From contig JAGPYM010000018.1 of assembly GCA_020736575.1 (NCBI GenBank), forward strand, positions 558,001-622,000: 64,000 bases of DNA, in the 5' to 3' direction. The DNA is from Thelonectria olida (lineage: Eukaryota > Ascomycota > Sordariomycetes > Hypocreales > Nectriaceae). Each line of letters begins with the position of its first letter. The first letter of the stretch is position 1. A program made the position numbers and the translations under genes. Below are positions 24,101-36,800 of the stretch, piece after piece. A model generated the notes under the pieces. The model saw only the letters and a list, made by a program, of their open reading frames with translations, made no database searches and was not told the DNA's origin.

Positions 24101-24869
24101 GGGGAAAAGGCATCTATTAGTGAAAAGTAACAGAGATGAGCAAAGTCACTAGACAGAGCTAAGAATGAGAAAGAGTGCGTAGAAGCGTGTTGCCCTGAGC
24201 TGTTCCAGCTTCGTGCTTTGGAGGAAGCTTCAATGGAAACACCGTTGCATCTTTGACAACGCTTTGGTCCTAATCCCCATATACGCAATATGATCACCAC
24301 CAAGACTTCCCGAACAAGACAATGTATAAACTCAAGAGATCAGACAGCCAACCATGGCGTTGGATATTCCCCGCGTCGTTGTGTCAAAACCCCAGCGTTG
24401 ATGCGCTACCCTACATGAATAGTCACTCTCACATTCGTCGTCAGCATGTCGCCCTTTAGCCAAGGACACTTAATGAGTGAGCCTGTTAACAAAATTATAT
24501 GGTTAATTGTCTTAGGAGATACAGTGAAGGCCCTAAGAAAGCTTGGATCAAGATTGGACAAGTTGAGCGTCCAGAGAAGGCAAAACCATATTCTACACCA
24601 GAGAACAGAGAGACAGATGGCTAGGAGCTATGGAAGCACCAAAAATCATGTATACGATGTAAAGCCATCATTATCACTCGACATCAAATGAGCCTTGAAA
24701 ATGTTAATGGTTCCTGCGATCGCTATTGATGGGCAGCGTAGTTCATCTACTTGTGAGCACCACACCCAACATCGTATCGACCATACACTCATCGACACAG
24801 GTACGAGCATTCAAGTACTTCAAAATGTAAATACCTACGCTGGCCTCCTAATCCTAGCCAAGTCCCAAG
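21116..24869. other. Gene-free interval
   Basis: No gene is supported in this 3.8-kb stretch. It is less CT-rich than its surroundings and has no clear promoter-like block. Short frames on both strands show no recognisable domains. No tRNA-like A and B boxes were found by eye. Confidence 0.5.
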
Positions 24870-25340
24870 TCCCGACCTTTCCTCTCCTCCTTCACCCCCC
24901 GTTATTCTCCCCAAAGCAGGACGTCGGCCAACTCGCCCGTACCGCAAATCACCACACATCGGCTCGATCATGCCGATCGTCAAAGCAAAGCAGCCCAGGC
25001 GAAGCCCAACCTGGGCGTCGGCAACAAGAGATCCTAGAAGATGCCGTCGCCCAACTTCCCTCCCCTGCCGGGCGGGACAAGTCGTTGCCTGCATCGAACT
25101 CGCACTCATTTGTCTGCCACTCAAACAGACCATCTTTTGTTTCCGGAGAGTGGATGCCCCGAATACCACGCCGGTCCTCCATATACCAACTACTACTCTT
25201 ACTGCGCGCACGGTAATTCTGTATCGCTGTTGCACTTGATATGTAGACGTCTCGACGGCCGTAGCGTTGATGGTGGAGTTTGTGCGCGCGTCGAAACTGA
25301 TCGACTGCAAGACCTGTCGATGGCTTGGACTTGAGTTCTA
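24870..25340 (+). other. CT-rich block with overlapping protein-like frames
   Basis: A pyrimidine-rich stretch (24880-24910) precedes sequence that is open in two plus frames at once. One runs to 25216 and the other from 25041 to 25334. The second frame is also open upstream, before a single TAG at 25033-25035. Neither frame has a domain I recognise. It may be a decayed gene or the leader of a transcript. Function is unknown. Confidence 0.2.
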
Positions 25341-27448
25341 CGCCTCGGCAGTACGTCAGACTACGCAAAAACTTAGGCAACGCTGCAAAAGCTTGTTGAA
25401 ATGAGGACCCAGACATCCAGACACGATCATCACGTCTACTTCGTAGCGTAAAGTCTCATCCCACGAGATGCTATCCGCAACCATCTTAGGCCCAAAAGCT
25501 CTTCCCCCATATTAGAAGTAACTCTCCATTCACCCAAAATGAGTCTTTCCTTTCTAGATCCAGAACTATGAGCCCCTTCTCCCTGCCAAAACTGGGAATC
25601 CTACTACCACCTACGGCACCCACCCCCCTATACAGTGCCTAGCCGCACGACGGACCCTGCGACGTAATCCCCAGGGACGAGGGCGGCTGCACCTGGGCGA
25701 TGATCACTCGCAAGGTGGTTTTCGTTGTCGGTACCGTGTAGGATCGTGTGGTTTCCAATCCATTTCTTTTTTCTCTCTCTCTCGTTTCTTCTGCTAACTA
25801 GGTGGGAATGGACTCGGACAAGCACCGGCCCCCCTGACAGATGCCGGGACCTGAAACGCGCCTCAGGGTCCAGAGTCTAGGCGAGGGGAATATGTTTTTT
25901 AGCGGGAAATTCCGTTTGGGCCATCGGTGTGGCTTTTGAGAAGGGGTTTTTAGGAAACATTCTTCATCGGGCGGTTGTTCCCAATCAAGAACTAAGACGG
26001 GAACAGGTCGAATAAAGTCCGAGCCTCCAGAGACTTACTAAGTAGTCCGCTGAGTTGTTTACTACAATGGTGTTGTTGGTGGCTGGCCTCGCCCAGACAG
26101 ACGATGCTACTGTTCAGCTTGAAACTAGTCACAACTAACGACGAAACTCAAAAGAACCAACAAGTTCGAAACCAGCTTCCAAGCCGAAACTGGTGCAAAA
26201 CTTATTAGGAACCAACAGACTACGTACGACTAGAGCTGAGAGATTCTCACTAAAGTCATACTCAAATAGAGGGTGCACGTAGAGAGTATGCTTCTCCCTT
26301 GTACGTGCCAACTTCCTAAGCGCCGTATCCGGAGACACAAGCATCACATACCTGCTCCATAACCAGGCGTAAGATCGAGTCGAGGGAGGAAAGAAACGGC
26401 TCCCGCACGCCATCGTCTCAACGTGGTCAACAGAGGGAGGCCACGAGGTGTCATTGTCTGAGACTTATTGCTCTCCACGTGTGCCTGTGTCTAATTACCT
26501 TGTCTCTCATCTTGGCCGATGACAATATCCTTCTCCCTTGCAAAGACGCAAATCGTCCATTACGAATAGAGTCCACCGAGATGGGGCGCAAAGGATGGGA
26601 TGCGGCCTGTCCCCCAGTCCACCGAAGCGCCGGGCGGAGCGGGCCCAAGTGAGACGGGAGCCGGAGAGGCAAAGAGGGCGCAACGAGGCGGCTTGAGACC
26701 CGGATGGTTCTCCGAAGGGCTGCAGAAGAAACGATAAAAAGCAAAGAGTTACAACGGTCGACTTGCAGGTGAGACCTCGAGTAAGGGATGCATGTCTGTG
26801 GAGGTGCAGACGACTCGAGAAGGACTTTCGTCGTGAATTTCCTTTTTCCCTCCCTCCTTCGCTCGGAAAGTCCCGCAGAGGGAGACCTGTCGATCATGTC
26901 CAGGTCTTGGCAGAATACCATTCCCGTACGAAGAATGGGATGATGGATCACATCTTTGTGAGAATCAACATCTCCACCGATGCGATGAAGCATGTCGATG
27001 TGCGGCACAGGACAAGGTGCAACGGGCGACTCTCAAGAAAACCAAATCTGCGGCCACATAGGCAATGCGCCGAGGCATATGCCTCTTCAGGATATGCCGC
27101 CGTTCCTGAAGGATCGATGCCCCAGGGATAAACCTCAGGGGAGACGACAGTTCTGGGACCCGTTAGCGGAGCCGAGTTGGAAAGGAAGAAAGAAAAGAAG
27201 AGGCGGTGGATATGGGCATCTTGCGGTGACCACCAGAGATGCGTTTTTCTCCCATGCGCGGACCATCCTAGGGCAAAGGAAAGGACATGATGCTCCCACG
27301 AGGATGGATTGCCATGTGCTGCCAAGGGAGGGGGCCTTGTCTCACATCCCCCATCGCCAGCCAGCCATGCAGACGATCCAAGCGCCCGGGCACGCAGAAA
27401 GAAAAGGCGCCGAGGGAGTGAGGCCATGGAAGAGCAGGGCAGAAGCAC

Positions 27449-27470
27449 GGGGGGGGGGGGGGGGGGGGGG
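27449..27470. repeat. G22 homopolymer
   Basis: 22 consecutive G on the plus strand. Such runs can form G-quadruplex structures and are hard to replicate and to sequence. Confidence 0.9.
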
Positions 27471-27984
27471 AGACCAGTGGCCCCCTCGCATGTGTGCAGC
27501 TGCATGTCTCAGACACAGTGTCGTCGTTTGTCTCAGCTGGTGACATCAACGTTGAACGCTTGAGCTTGGTCACTGCGTGCGTCGTCGCGTAGCAGGCCAC
27601 ATGAGCTTTGATCCCTAGCCCAAGAGAGGGTATTGGATGCGCTGACATGACATGCTGTAGAGTTGGAAGCATGAGAGAAGAATAGGTAGACTGCCAAGCC
27701 TGCACCTAGGATACAACTCGACGAAATTTTGCCGAGCACTTCTGCACATGTCATATCATAGCATTGAAGTTGCACAACATGTATGAACAACGCAGTTCCA
27801 GGGCGCCTAAGCTATAGACGCACTCCAAGTGTTTGGTCTCGCCCCTTTGCCCGCTTCGGCCGTTGCGGTGCCATTGCGTGTGGAACGTCGAGAGAGACAT
27901 GGGCCTTGGGAGACGACGATGACGATGACGGCAACAATTTGGCAGCCGCTTTCCACAGCTGCCGGCCGTGGCACGCAACGCACG

Positions 27985-28001
27985 CACACACACACACACA
28001 C
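27985..28001. repeat. (CA)n microsatellite
   Basis: About eight CA units, preceded by interrupted CA/CG repeats. Confidence 0.85.
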
Positions 28002-31000
28002 GCCGGGGAACAAGGTTTGGCGCAGTTGCAGTGTGTTGTTGGTGTGTTGAGGCTCTCCCCACCTGGGCTGCAAGCAAGGGGGCCAAGTCGCGGGGGTGGA
28101 TTTGGCCTTGTGTCAAACAGGGATATTGGCAGGCAAGGGGGAATGGAGAAGACAAGACGTCGGCCAACAACAAGGGAAGATGGCGGAAGGTAAAAAGGCG
28201 TGATGAGGGTGAGATGAGATGAGCAGAGGAGAGGGGAATGGACTGAGGTTGACGGTGAGTGGCAAGGACGTCGGACGTACAAGAAGATAATGAGGCGGAA
28301 TAGGTGCAGGGCAACTGAAGGGAGGCACGTTGGACATGCAAATGCACATGCGCACGCACATGGAAATGCACATGGAAATAGAGATGATTGCATGCAAAGA
28401 AGAGGACTGGACGAGAACTAACAGCGAACTCGGGGGCAGCAAGGATGCAGGATGCAGGAGGCAGCGTCTTCCAGGATGAAGCCAACAGCAAACAACGACA
28501 ACGAGATCGACGCCGACAGAACGACAATAGAAGCAACACAGCTGAAGTTGTTCGTAAACGGTTCAGGCTCATCAATGTGCCTGCATGGAAAAAGAAAAGA
28601 CGTCGTCGATCCGTTCGTCCAAGTTTGGACGTGGCGGAACCGCGTCTCTCTCGATCTCGGCAAACAAACTTCCGCTTCCGCATCGAATAGACACAACAAG
28701 ACAACAATGCAGGGGGAAGCCAACTCAAAAAGGGCTATAACACAGTTCAGCTATTGATTACAAAGGGACTCCGCCTCAGGGCGCAAGCAAGAGTCACGCC
28801 AGAAGCACAGAGATCAAATGCGCGCACGTTCCCTCTTCTCTCTTCAGTTGTCTTTCGGAGAGTGCAAAGACAGGCAGACGAAGGATGAGAAGAGAAAAAA
28901 GCAAAAAAAAGAAAGAAAAGGAAGCAAGGGAGAAGGAAGGAAAGAAAAAAACGCTTCTGCATGGACGCTTCCATGGCTTACTCGATCATCCCTGCGCTGG
29001 GAGGGATTGGAAGGGATGGAAGGGTTCAACTCATTCGTACGGGCCTAAAAGATTTCCCGCATCCACCAAACCCGCATTCGAATTGGACAAATGGACGGGG
29101 TTGATGCTCGTTAATGTCATGTTGTCGTTCGAACCCTGGATCCTAGATTCCCACGTTTGGAGTCGGGTGTTGGGAATGGGAAAGAATGCCTGCCACCTGC
29201 CCTGGCCAGCCCTGGCCTGCGGTCCTGCCTGCCTGCCTCGGTTTCGGTAACATCGGTACGTACCGTGCAGAACTGGAGTCCAATCCACTGGTGGATGACC
29301 GGCAGTGAGATATTTTGGTGGAGCGCCACCGGTTCGGGTATTTCGCCCATCTGGACTTCTGGGGTTTAGCGGCTTATCCTTAGTGGGACTCGAGTCTTCA
29401 AATCAGCCCCCACCAATGATGCGCTCGAGGCCACTTTCATAGGCATACCCCTCTTGCTAGCAAGCACCCTGTTCTGACAAGGGCAGACTGGGCTGCAACT
29501 GGCCTGCACTTTGCACTTGCACTCCCACTTGCACTTGTAAATGCACCGGTCTGGGGGAGGCTTCCATCTCATCCCATTTGTCCAGGACCGACACTTGGGG
29601 AAACGGTGGCGTTCAGTAGTCAGAAGGAAGGAAAATCGGTAAAAAGCATCGCAACGGCCAAAAGGATAACCATCTCAATAGTCGGGCCCCTTATTCATGC
29701 TTTATTTTGGGAATTTGTAGCGCAGTTACATAGCACCAGGACTAGAGTTGCTTAGGGGATCTTTTGAAGTCGGTGCATCCGCTGCATTACTCAGTCTGGG
29801 CCACGATCCCTTCACCTTTTTTGTCTTGCAACTTCTTCGTCGGCCAAGTTTTGTAGATGGACGGACAGAGCAAGGTGGAGAGGCAACAAACCCTTCCTTG
29901 CGATGACGCTCACACACAAAAACTCCCGCAGTCCCATCCATCATCCGCATCCCGTCGTCGTATCGCCGCCTCATTCTCGGCATCCTGCCTCATCCCGTTC
30001 CATTGCTCTGGTCCGCTGCAGGCATCACCCCGGCTCCGAGTTCGTCCACACGGATCCTGTCCTGAGGAACGCACGAACGAGGGAGGATGCGTGCGAGCAG
30101 AAACGGAAATGTGTTGGAAAAAGCAAAAAAACGGAAGGAACATGATCATATCATTCTGGATTGTTCTTGGCTTTCTGTCTAAGAATAAGTTAAGCAATGC
30201 CCTCTTCTGACTAATCGTGCTCTATCCGTCTATGCATCTCAATGTGCTTCGGCGTCAAATCCGCCGCCAAGCACCCAGTGACAACCAACCAAAGCACAAT
30301 GCAATGCTTGCTCACCTTCGCACAAAGATGAGAATCAACTCGGTTTAATTATGCCACTGTTCCGCAGATATTCCACGACAAAAGAGGAGGACGCGCGCCT
30401 TTGCTTTGCCCTCCCTCGTTCCTTGCTCTGCTTGCTCTCAACTGAACCCCTTGTCCACACCCCCAAAGACCGACGACCCCCAAGTGACCCCCCTCCCTCC
30501 CTCACAGGCTCACAGACAGAAAAGGATCTCCGCCCACAACGTGGCCCAGACGGGATCCTACCTCCAGAACCAGCCCCTTACTCTTCCTGGAGCCTGCTGC
30601 CGTCATTGACGCTTCGAAACTAAGCTCCCTGACCCTTCCCAAGTGGCGTCCCCTCCCCCCCTCCTTTGGGGCCGTGGCCGTTGGCCTTTTTGACGCAATC
30701 CCGTCGGCGCTTCGAGAGAAGAAGGGAAGGGCTTCCATTGCCATTTCGTATTTAGACATGAACCACGTATATGGTTTGTTGGTGGTGCGTCGTAGGCTCT
30801 GCCTTCAGCCACCGGACGCGACTCGATCTCATCGCGTCATTTCTTCTCTGCCGCCGCTTGGTCGTCGCCGTCGATAGGGACTATCCTCGCAGCCCATTGT
30901 TTACAGTGCCTTGCTGATGTTCCCAAACGCTGACGACAGCCTCAGCCCCGAACGATCTGCTCGACGATAGAGCCCCCTCGCTCTTGGCATGGTTGACCGT

Positions 31001-31591
31001 GACAATGACTGAGCAATGCCTCAGTTGCTGCTGTAAGCTTTTGGACAACTCCATTGTAATTTGGATAAACTTCATCGGCTCTGTAGATCCCTCCGCCCAA
31101 AGGCCAAGCAACAAACAAGTCGAGCAACCCGACCGAAACGTTGCTCAAACATCTTCGGCCACACAGCGTCCCAACGATTCAACCCATCTCATCGCAGCCC
31201 TAGAGCGCCATCCATACCCTTCCACAAGTACGAATACAACCCCATGAAGCAAGCCCTTGCCCCCGCGGCTCGTCATCCCGAACCACCCGCCTTGTCCCTG
31301 TCAGACATCACCATCGTCCTTCACCACAGCCTCGGGAATCCGGGCCTTTGCCATCCCCCCTTCCTCTGTTCTTTTGTCAGGTCGCACACCATGACTCGGA
31401 CCTTCATCGAAGCACCAGCCGTGCAGCAGGGAACAGCCTTGTCCCGAGCCTCGGTTCCCCGATCATTCGACCTCTGTGCAAGTGCCCTTTCTCTGCCTGG
31501 TCCTCACCCCCCGTCTTTCTGTCAAGGCGGCAATCACAGCCGAGTAGTGGGAAGGACCCCTTCACGGAAGTTTTACCCATCATGAACAACC

Positions 31592-31608
31592 AAAAAAAAA
31601 AAAAAAAA
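31592..31608. repeat. A17 homopolymer
   Basis: A run of 17 A, 33 bases before a C18 run. Confidence 0.9.
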
Positions 31609-31641
31609 GAAAACATCCAAATGCGTGTGCACGCCGCAGAT

Positions 31642-31659
31642 CCCCCCCCCCCCCCCCCC
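31642..31659. repeat. C18 homopolymer
   Basis: 18 consecutive C on the plus strand, a G18 tract on the other strand. Confidence 0.9.
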
Positions 31660-31835
31660 AAAGCAGGGTCTGCCCGTTGTCCCTTGATGTACGTGCGTCC
31701 TTGTCTGATTACGTTCCATGCCATGGCCTCGTCGTTATTTTCGGATCCCGGGAAATGCGCAGATTCGATGCGCTCTGCAAGGCTTTCATGCCCTCCACTC
31801 AGACTGCGTGCAGGCTGAAAATGTGAATTAAAAAC

Positions 31836-31851
31836 AAAAAAAAAAAAAAAA
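31836..31851. repeat. A16 homopolymer
   Basis: A run of 16 A in intergenic sequence, about 175 bases after the C18 run. Confidence 0.9.
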
Positions 31852-32822
31852 GGAAAGAGAGGAAGAGGACAGAGACCTTCATATGCATGTTGCATTATGT
31901 ATCCACCCTGCGCGTGGTGTCTCAGCATCCCCAACCTCCCTCCGTCTGATAATTCAGTTGGATACATACTCCTCCATACAACTATCTAGTTGCTGGGTTA
32001 ATACGTACGGCAGTCTTCGGGGCCGAAGCCGTCATGGTCGGCCAAGCGTGGCGTCACGAGAGGGCGTCCGAGCACCAAATCTCATCTCGTGCCATCGGCG
32101 ATACCTTCTTCCATTGTTCTGCGCCGATGACAATCTCATTGTTTATCCAAGGCCATCTGCTGCACGTGAATAGATTTGGTTCACGTTCACGGACCGCACG
32201 CACAAACGCCCATCTCGGAGATGACCGCTCAACACGTAGCTATATCACCGCACGGACTAAGTCGACGATCAAACGCATGAAACTGAAATGTCTTGGTATA
32301 ATTGTTTGCCCCACGACTAAGACTGTCGTGGTGCTGCTCGTCCTTCATGCAGCTTCGTGCCTAAGAGAAACGCCTCTATAAATGCCGCTACCAAAGCGAG
32401 GTTTTCCTCCCGAGCGCCAAGTCAATCCCACCGACTGCCGCAGTCTGAGGAAACCACATGTAATAAAATAAAATAACAAAAAAGCTCCCGGAAGTTGTAC
32501 AGCAAAGTGTATAGCCGTTGAAGCGAACGTTAGCATAATCTTTCCCCTTTCCGCCGCCCATCTTCCCCTTCCAGGTTTCCATCCATCCGTGTCATCCAAC
32601 GCCGTGCCAGTAAAGCAAAGCCAAGCCACCGAAAAGGGCCCATGATTAAGGAATAATACCCTGCTGAGTTGTTTTTCCGTGTAATAATATATCGAAATCG
32701 TGTCAAAGGTGCCGGTCGTTTCAAGGGGTATAGTTTGTTTTAGCGTCGTTTCCCAGTCTGAGAAGCCAGATGATACGGGTCGCTCCACTCATCATCTTGC
32801 CTTCGTTGTTCCCTGACCGCTC

Positions 32823-33828
32823 TTAGGATCGGAGAACGGACCCGGTAGCATTGAAATCGAAGCTGTGGCAACCCCTCTCATGTCTCTTCATGTTGCTCCG
32901 CACACTAAACGCCTTGCCGCACCCAGCGTGCGGGCACTTGAACGGTTTCTCTCCAGTGTGTGAGTGGCTGTGAATCCGCAAACTGCTGGGTCGACTGAAT
33001 GCCTTGTTACATGTCGGGCAGATGTATCGGTCCTGGCTTTGCGGAAACGCCGGCCCGCTGTTGGAAGGTGATGGAGTGAGGTAGTGGTGATGTTGCCACG
33101 GGTTTGATCCACTGGGAGCCGGTGCAGCCATGCCCATTGGGGGTGGGAAGGACTGCGGAAGAGTGCGCTGGTAGTAACCACCAGCCATCTGGTGCTGAGG
33201 GGGGTTAGGCATCGAGGGATAGTAGTTTCCCACCGCAGGTTGTGGGTGAATAGCGTAGGGAGCCGTCAAAGGCTGTTGAGAGTAGGGTGCTGGGGTAGAG
33301 CGAGGAGCGGAAACGGGAGCAATCGAGTGCCGTTGGGCATCGGTTTCCAGAGGAGGGGTCGTCTCGTAGTAGTAGCCCCTGGGAGCCGAGCTTGGGTAAC
33401 CATGGCTGCTAGGTTTCGTTGAAGGCGAGCTGTAGCCATCGAAGTTGGCATCTGTGCTCATAGGAGGTGTGGGCGGTAGTCCACGGTGAGATGAAGACTT
33501 GGCGTATCCCGACCCAGGTCGACTTTCTGATCGTTGGGTGTGAAGGCCGGCTATGATGGAGTCAGTTTGCTTGCCAAAAAGTCTCTCACATTGCCAAGAG
33601 ATTCTTACCGTCGAGTTGCGGCGAGTGTTGTCTTGACACTGGCGAAACATCACCTGCTGGAGAGCCGGCATCGGCGAGACCCAAGAGGTTCGAGATGGAA
33701 GGCAGGGAGCACTTGTAGTCGTCCATGGGGGGTGAAGGCGGGGGTTGCGTGTGTTGACGAGAAGCGTGGTATCCTCCTTGTTGCGAAGCGTACTGACTAA
33801 TCATAAACGAAGCCGTTGCGGTATGCAT
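32823..33828 (-). CDS. C2H2 zinc-finger transcription factor (two fingers)
   Basis: A nuclear DNA-binding regulator. Minus-strand exons are 33828-33609 and 33550-32823 with one 58-nt intron (GTAAGA..TAG), giving 315 aa. The N-terminal part has a conserved-looking block CSLPSISNLLGLADAGSP. The middle is Pro/Ser/Tyr/Gln-rich, an activation-like low-complexity region. Two tandem fingers lie near the C-terminus: C251-x2-C254-x12-H267-x3-H271 and C279-x4-C284-x12-H297, joined by the classical linker TGEKPF. The finger sequence resembles fungal C2H2 regulators of the MtfA type, which control secondary metabolism and development, but I cannot confirm orthology. The ATG at 33828 is the first in frame. 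A further 5' exon is possible. It has an exceptionally long gene-free upstream region (about 10 kb), as seen for some developmental regulators. Confidence 0.88.
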
Positions 33829-36800
33829 TTGTTGCAACTTGGTCGTTGACGGGTAAATATTAGTTGGTTCGTTCCTAGACGATGGCGAAGCCGACCCAGA
33901 GGAATGGACCCGAAGGAATTAAGAGGAACGGTTGACGAGAGAGAATTAGATGCAGAGAGGGGTAATGGCGGTGATGATTACGAAACCCAAGTGTTCATTC
34001 GAATAGGATAGTCTTGGGGTCGTCGAGGTCTATATCCAAGAGTTCCGAGGTGGTGTAGTCGGGACGTTGAAGGGGGCTTCGGGAAACTTAAGTAGGTTTC
34101 TTGGGTGGGAAAGAGGTTTGCCAGGGTACGGAGTAGAAAGGGCCGTATATCAAGATCTGAAATCGACCAAGGGCCATCCTTGAGTGTGCCCCGTCCAGCC
34201 CAAAGCTGTCACAAAATATTGGGAGTGGGCCTTGCTACCGGGACACCGAACCTGGGACGAAAAGGGCAGGGTTCGAGGGCAAAGGAGGAGAGGGGGGGCT
34301 GGCAACGGTGAGTGGGAGAAAGCTCCCTGCTGGCCCGTCGTGGATGGGCCTGGGTGTGAATGAGCGTCCCGGCAGTGAAGACTCCACCCTCTCAGCGGAG
34401 TTGTGGTGCGCCGTTGATCCCAGCATGGGGAGGGGCGTCGCTAGTTAACGGCCGAGAGAGAGGGGGTGCGCAAAGCTGCGTCTGAGGGTGGACTCGAGTG
34501 GGCGTGGGTAAGATCTAGGAGTGCGTGGCCGGTGCCAGGATGCTCAAGGATCGCTGTGGTCAACGTTCAAACAGGCAAATCATCGAGATCCCTGTTCCCT
34601 GGCACTGGAAGAATGGCTCTGAGTCTGTCATGCTAGGGGAGATGTTGATCATCGTTTATCGGGTCTGCTCGTCATGCTCCCCCTTCTCAAGTGTTCTGGG
34701 TCTGCCACTGGGTCGACCTTCATCTGCTCGAGCTGCCATGACTAGTAATTATCCGAGATCTACACGGCCAGCACTGAGAGTTGAGCACTGCTAAAAAGAA
34801 CGTCCATAGTACAGTATATGTACAGTTACGTGCTTGGTGCGGTGTTGCTAAGGACCCGGGTCGCTCTGTGGTCCATCCACACCTTCTGGACCACCAGAAG
34901 CTGCACAGTCTTCATCCATGGCAAGCCCTGCCCATCCGGCGGAGAGGCGGCGGCGCTGCGGTTTTTGACTCCCGGACCACCGTTTCCTGATTAGGGCGTC
35001 AGTGCCGTTCCGAAGACTCTCAGTCCCCGCCCTCACCCCACCCCAGTCTCGTCACCCGTGGCTTGTGTTTGGGACAAGGGAGGGGCGACCTGGCGCTGCT
35101 CGTTTGGCCTTGCTGGCCTTGCCTTGGTGCTGGCCCTGATGAATCTTGAATCGCCGAGAGTCAAACTTGAGACCATCTTTGACTCGAAACCACCAAAGCA
35201 CTCATCAAAACATCATCGGGTTTCGTGACGCCCCCGTGTGACCGGGCTTTCAATTGCATGTCATGCCGTGCCCGTTGCGGCTAAGGAGCGGGCATCGGCA
35301 ATCGTCTAACACGATGCGTCTGAGATGTGATCTCTTGCTCGTCTCTCTGCGGTTCCCTGTTTCCCTCGAAACACACAATGTTCAAGCTTTCCAGACATTC
35401 CATGATACCGCGCCGCCCCATAGTTACGTGCCCCAAAGGGGCAAACTTTAAATGCCACAATTGCATTGACGTCTCGTATCCCCTGATGAGCTACCTTCAC
35501 AACGTCATCGGCGAACTGGGCCAGTTGGGAATTATTTCCATCACCAGAGCGGCAGAACTCCGGAGAAGTCGGGGGTCGTCCGCTGCTTTCTTGGCGGAGG
35601 ATGGGTAATGAAGTAACCGCCAGGACTGACAGGCAGGCCATGTTGGAACTGACATGGCTTGGGGGCCTTGCCTTCAACTGCCATTGAAACATTCCGTCAT
35701 ATTGGTCCAGGACTTGACTGCTTCTTAGAGACTACTTTCTCCGCAGTGATGAGCGGCTTCGGACTGGCGCGCATCGCTTGCAGATTGGCTGTGGTGGTCT
35801 CGTGGGGTTGAGAGAGTGTGTCTGTAAGCGAGTTCAAACCGGCGCGAGGATGGCGTATCGGCACCGCGTAATCCCGCGGCCCCGGCTGCGGTTGGGCGCT
35901 AGCTCTTCTCACACTGCATCTGCCATTGCTGTCCCCTGCGCTTCATCGTCGTCTCTGCTGCCCTCAGTGAGAAAACCGGGCTAATTTGGATGATCGTCGC
36001 CCTAGCGGGCGCCGTCCCCTTCCTCGCTTACACTGGTGGCATCCCTTGGCACCGTCTGTGATCGACAAAGCGTTTGAAGAGCCCAGAGGGGGTGGGCGAG
36101 CCTCCCGGCCCCCTTCTCCCACACCAACTGGCAGCCCAATAATCTCTGACAGCCCTTGAAACTCCGCATCGTGGTGAGAACACTCACTCCCGGCAGCGTG
36201 ACATCGACCTTGGTCGTGACAGTGATGCTCGCACCCACGGAAAAGTTTCAATATGACCAACAGCGATACTTCTCTCTCGGACAACCCCTTGACGGCCAAG
36301 CTCTGAGACAGGTCGAGCAAACACGCCGTCGACAATCCGTCTGTGTCAAACCTTAAGCGACGACACGTGTGAAGTCCCTGACTTTGCTTTTTCCCATTTG
36401 GTCTCCGCCGCGCCATCGCCAGCCACGGCCGTTAGCCATGTGCCAAGCCCAAAGCCGCTTTGCACAACTTTCCACGCTTTTTGTTGACCCTTCTTCCCCT
36501 ATGACATATCTTTTTGATGTTGGGCTCTTGTGAGTTGAGTTGCCATTGTATGGGGAAACCTTTGTTGGGTGCCGTCATTCCTCGAGCTTGATGAGGTGGT
36601 GTGCGCTAGTGGGAGAGCGCATGAAGGGTTGCCATCTCATGCATGCATCTTATTAGGCTGCGAAGATTTGCCTGACTTCCTGGCTCGGCCCGTTGCTTTT
36701 GTTGTGGTTGACATTTGTGAATCAATCGCATGTCCAGATTCATGTGCGTGGCGTTGCCGTCGTGATTTCTCGCGGATAAGTGGCATAGATTCGTGTGTGA

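Larger units (their letters stand above)
25341..32822. other. Gene-free interval rich in simple sequence
   Basis: 7.5 kb without a secure gene, ending at the stop of the C2H2 gene. It contains a G22 run, a C18 run, A17 and A16 runs, a CA microsatellite, and repeated short TGCACAT/GCACTTGCA motifs at 28340-28385 and 29500-29545. Pyrimidine-rich blocks occur on the minus strand (28860-28960) and the plus strand (30400-30560, 31300-31380). Long frames such as 27751-28728 on the minus strand are low-complexity and are not accepted as genes. Confidence 0.5.

Noticed and set aside
27751..28728. Minus-strand open frame of 325 codons
   Set aside because: It opens with TTG, is full of Leu/Ser/Cys/Arg/His from CA and CT simple sequence, and overlaps long frames on other frames and the other strand. 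It looks like a by-product of low-complexity DNA.
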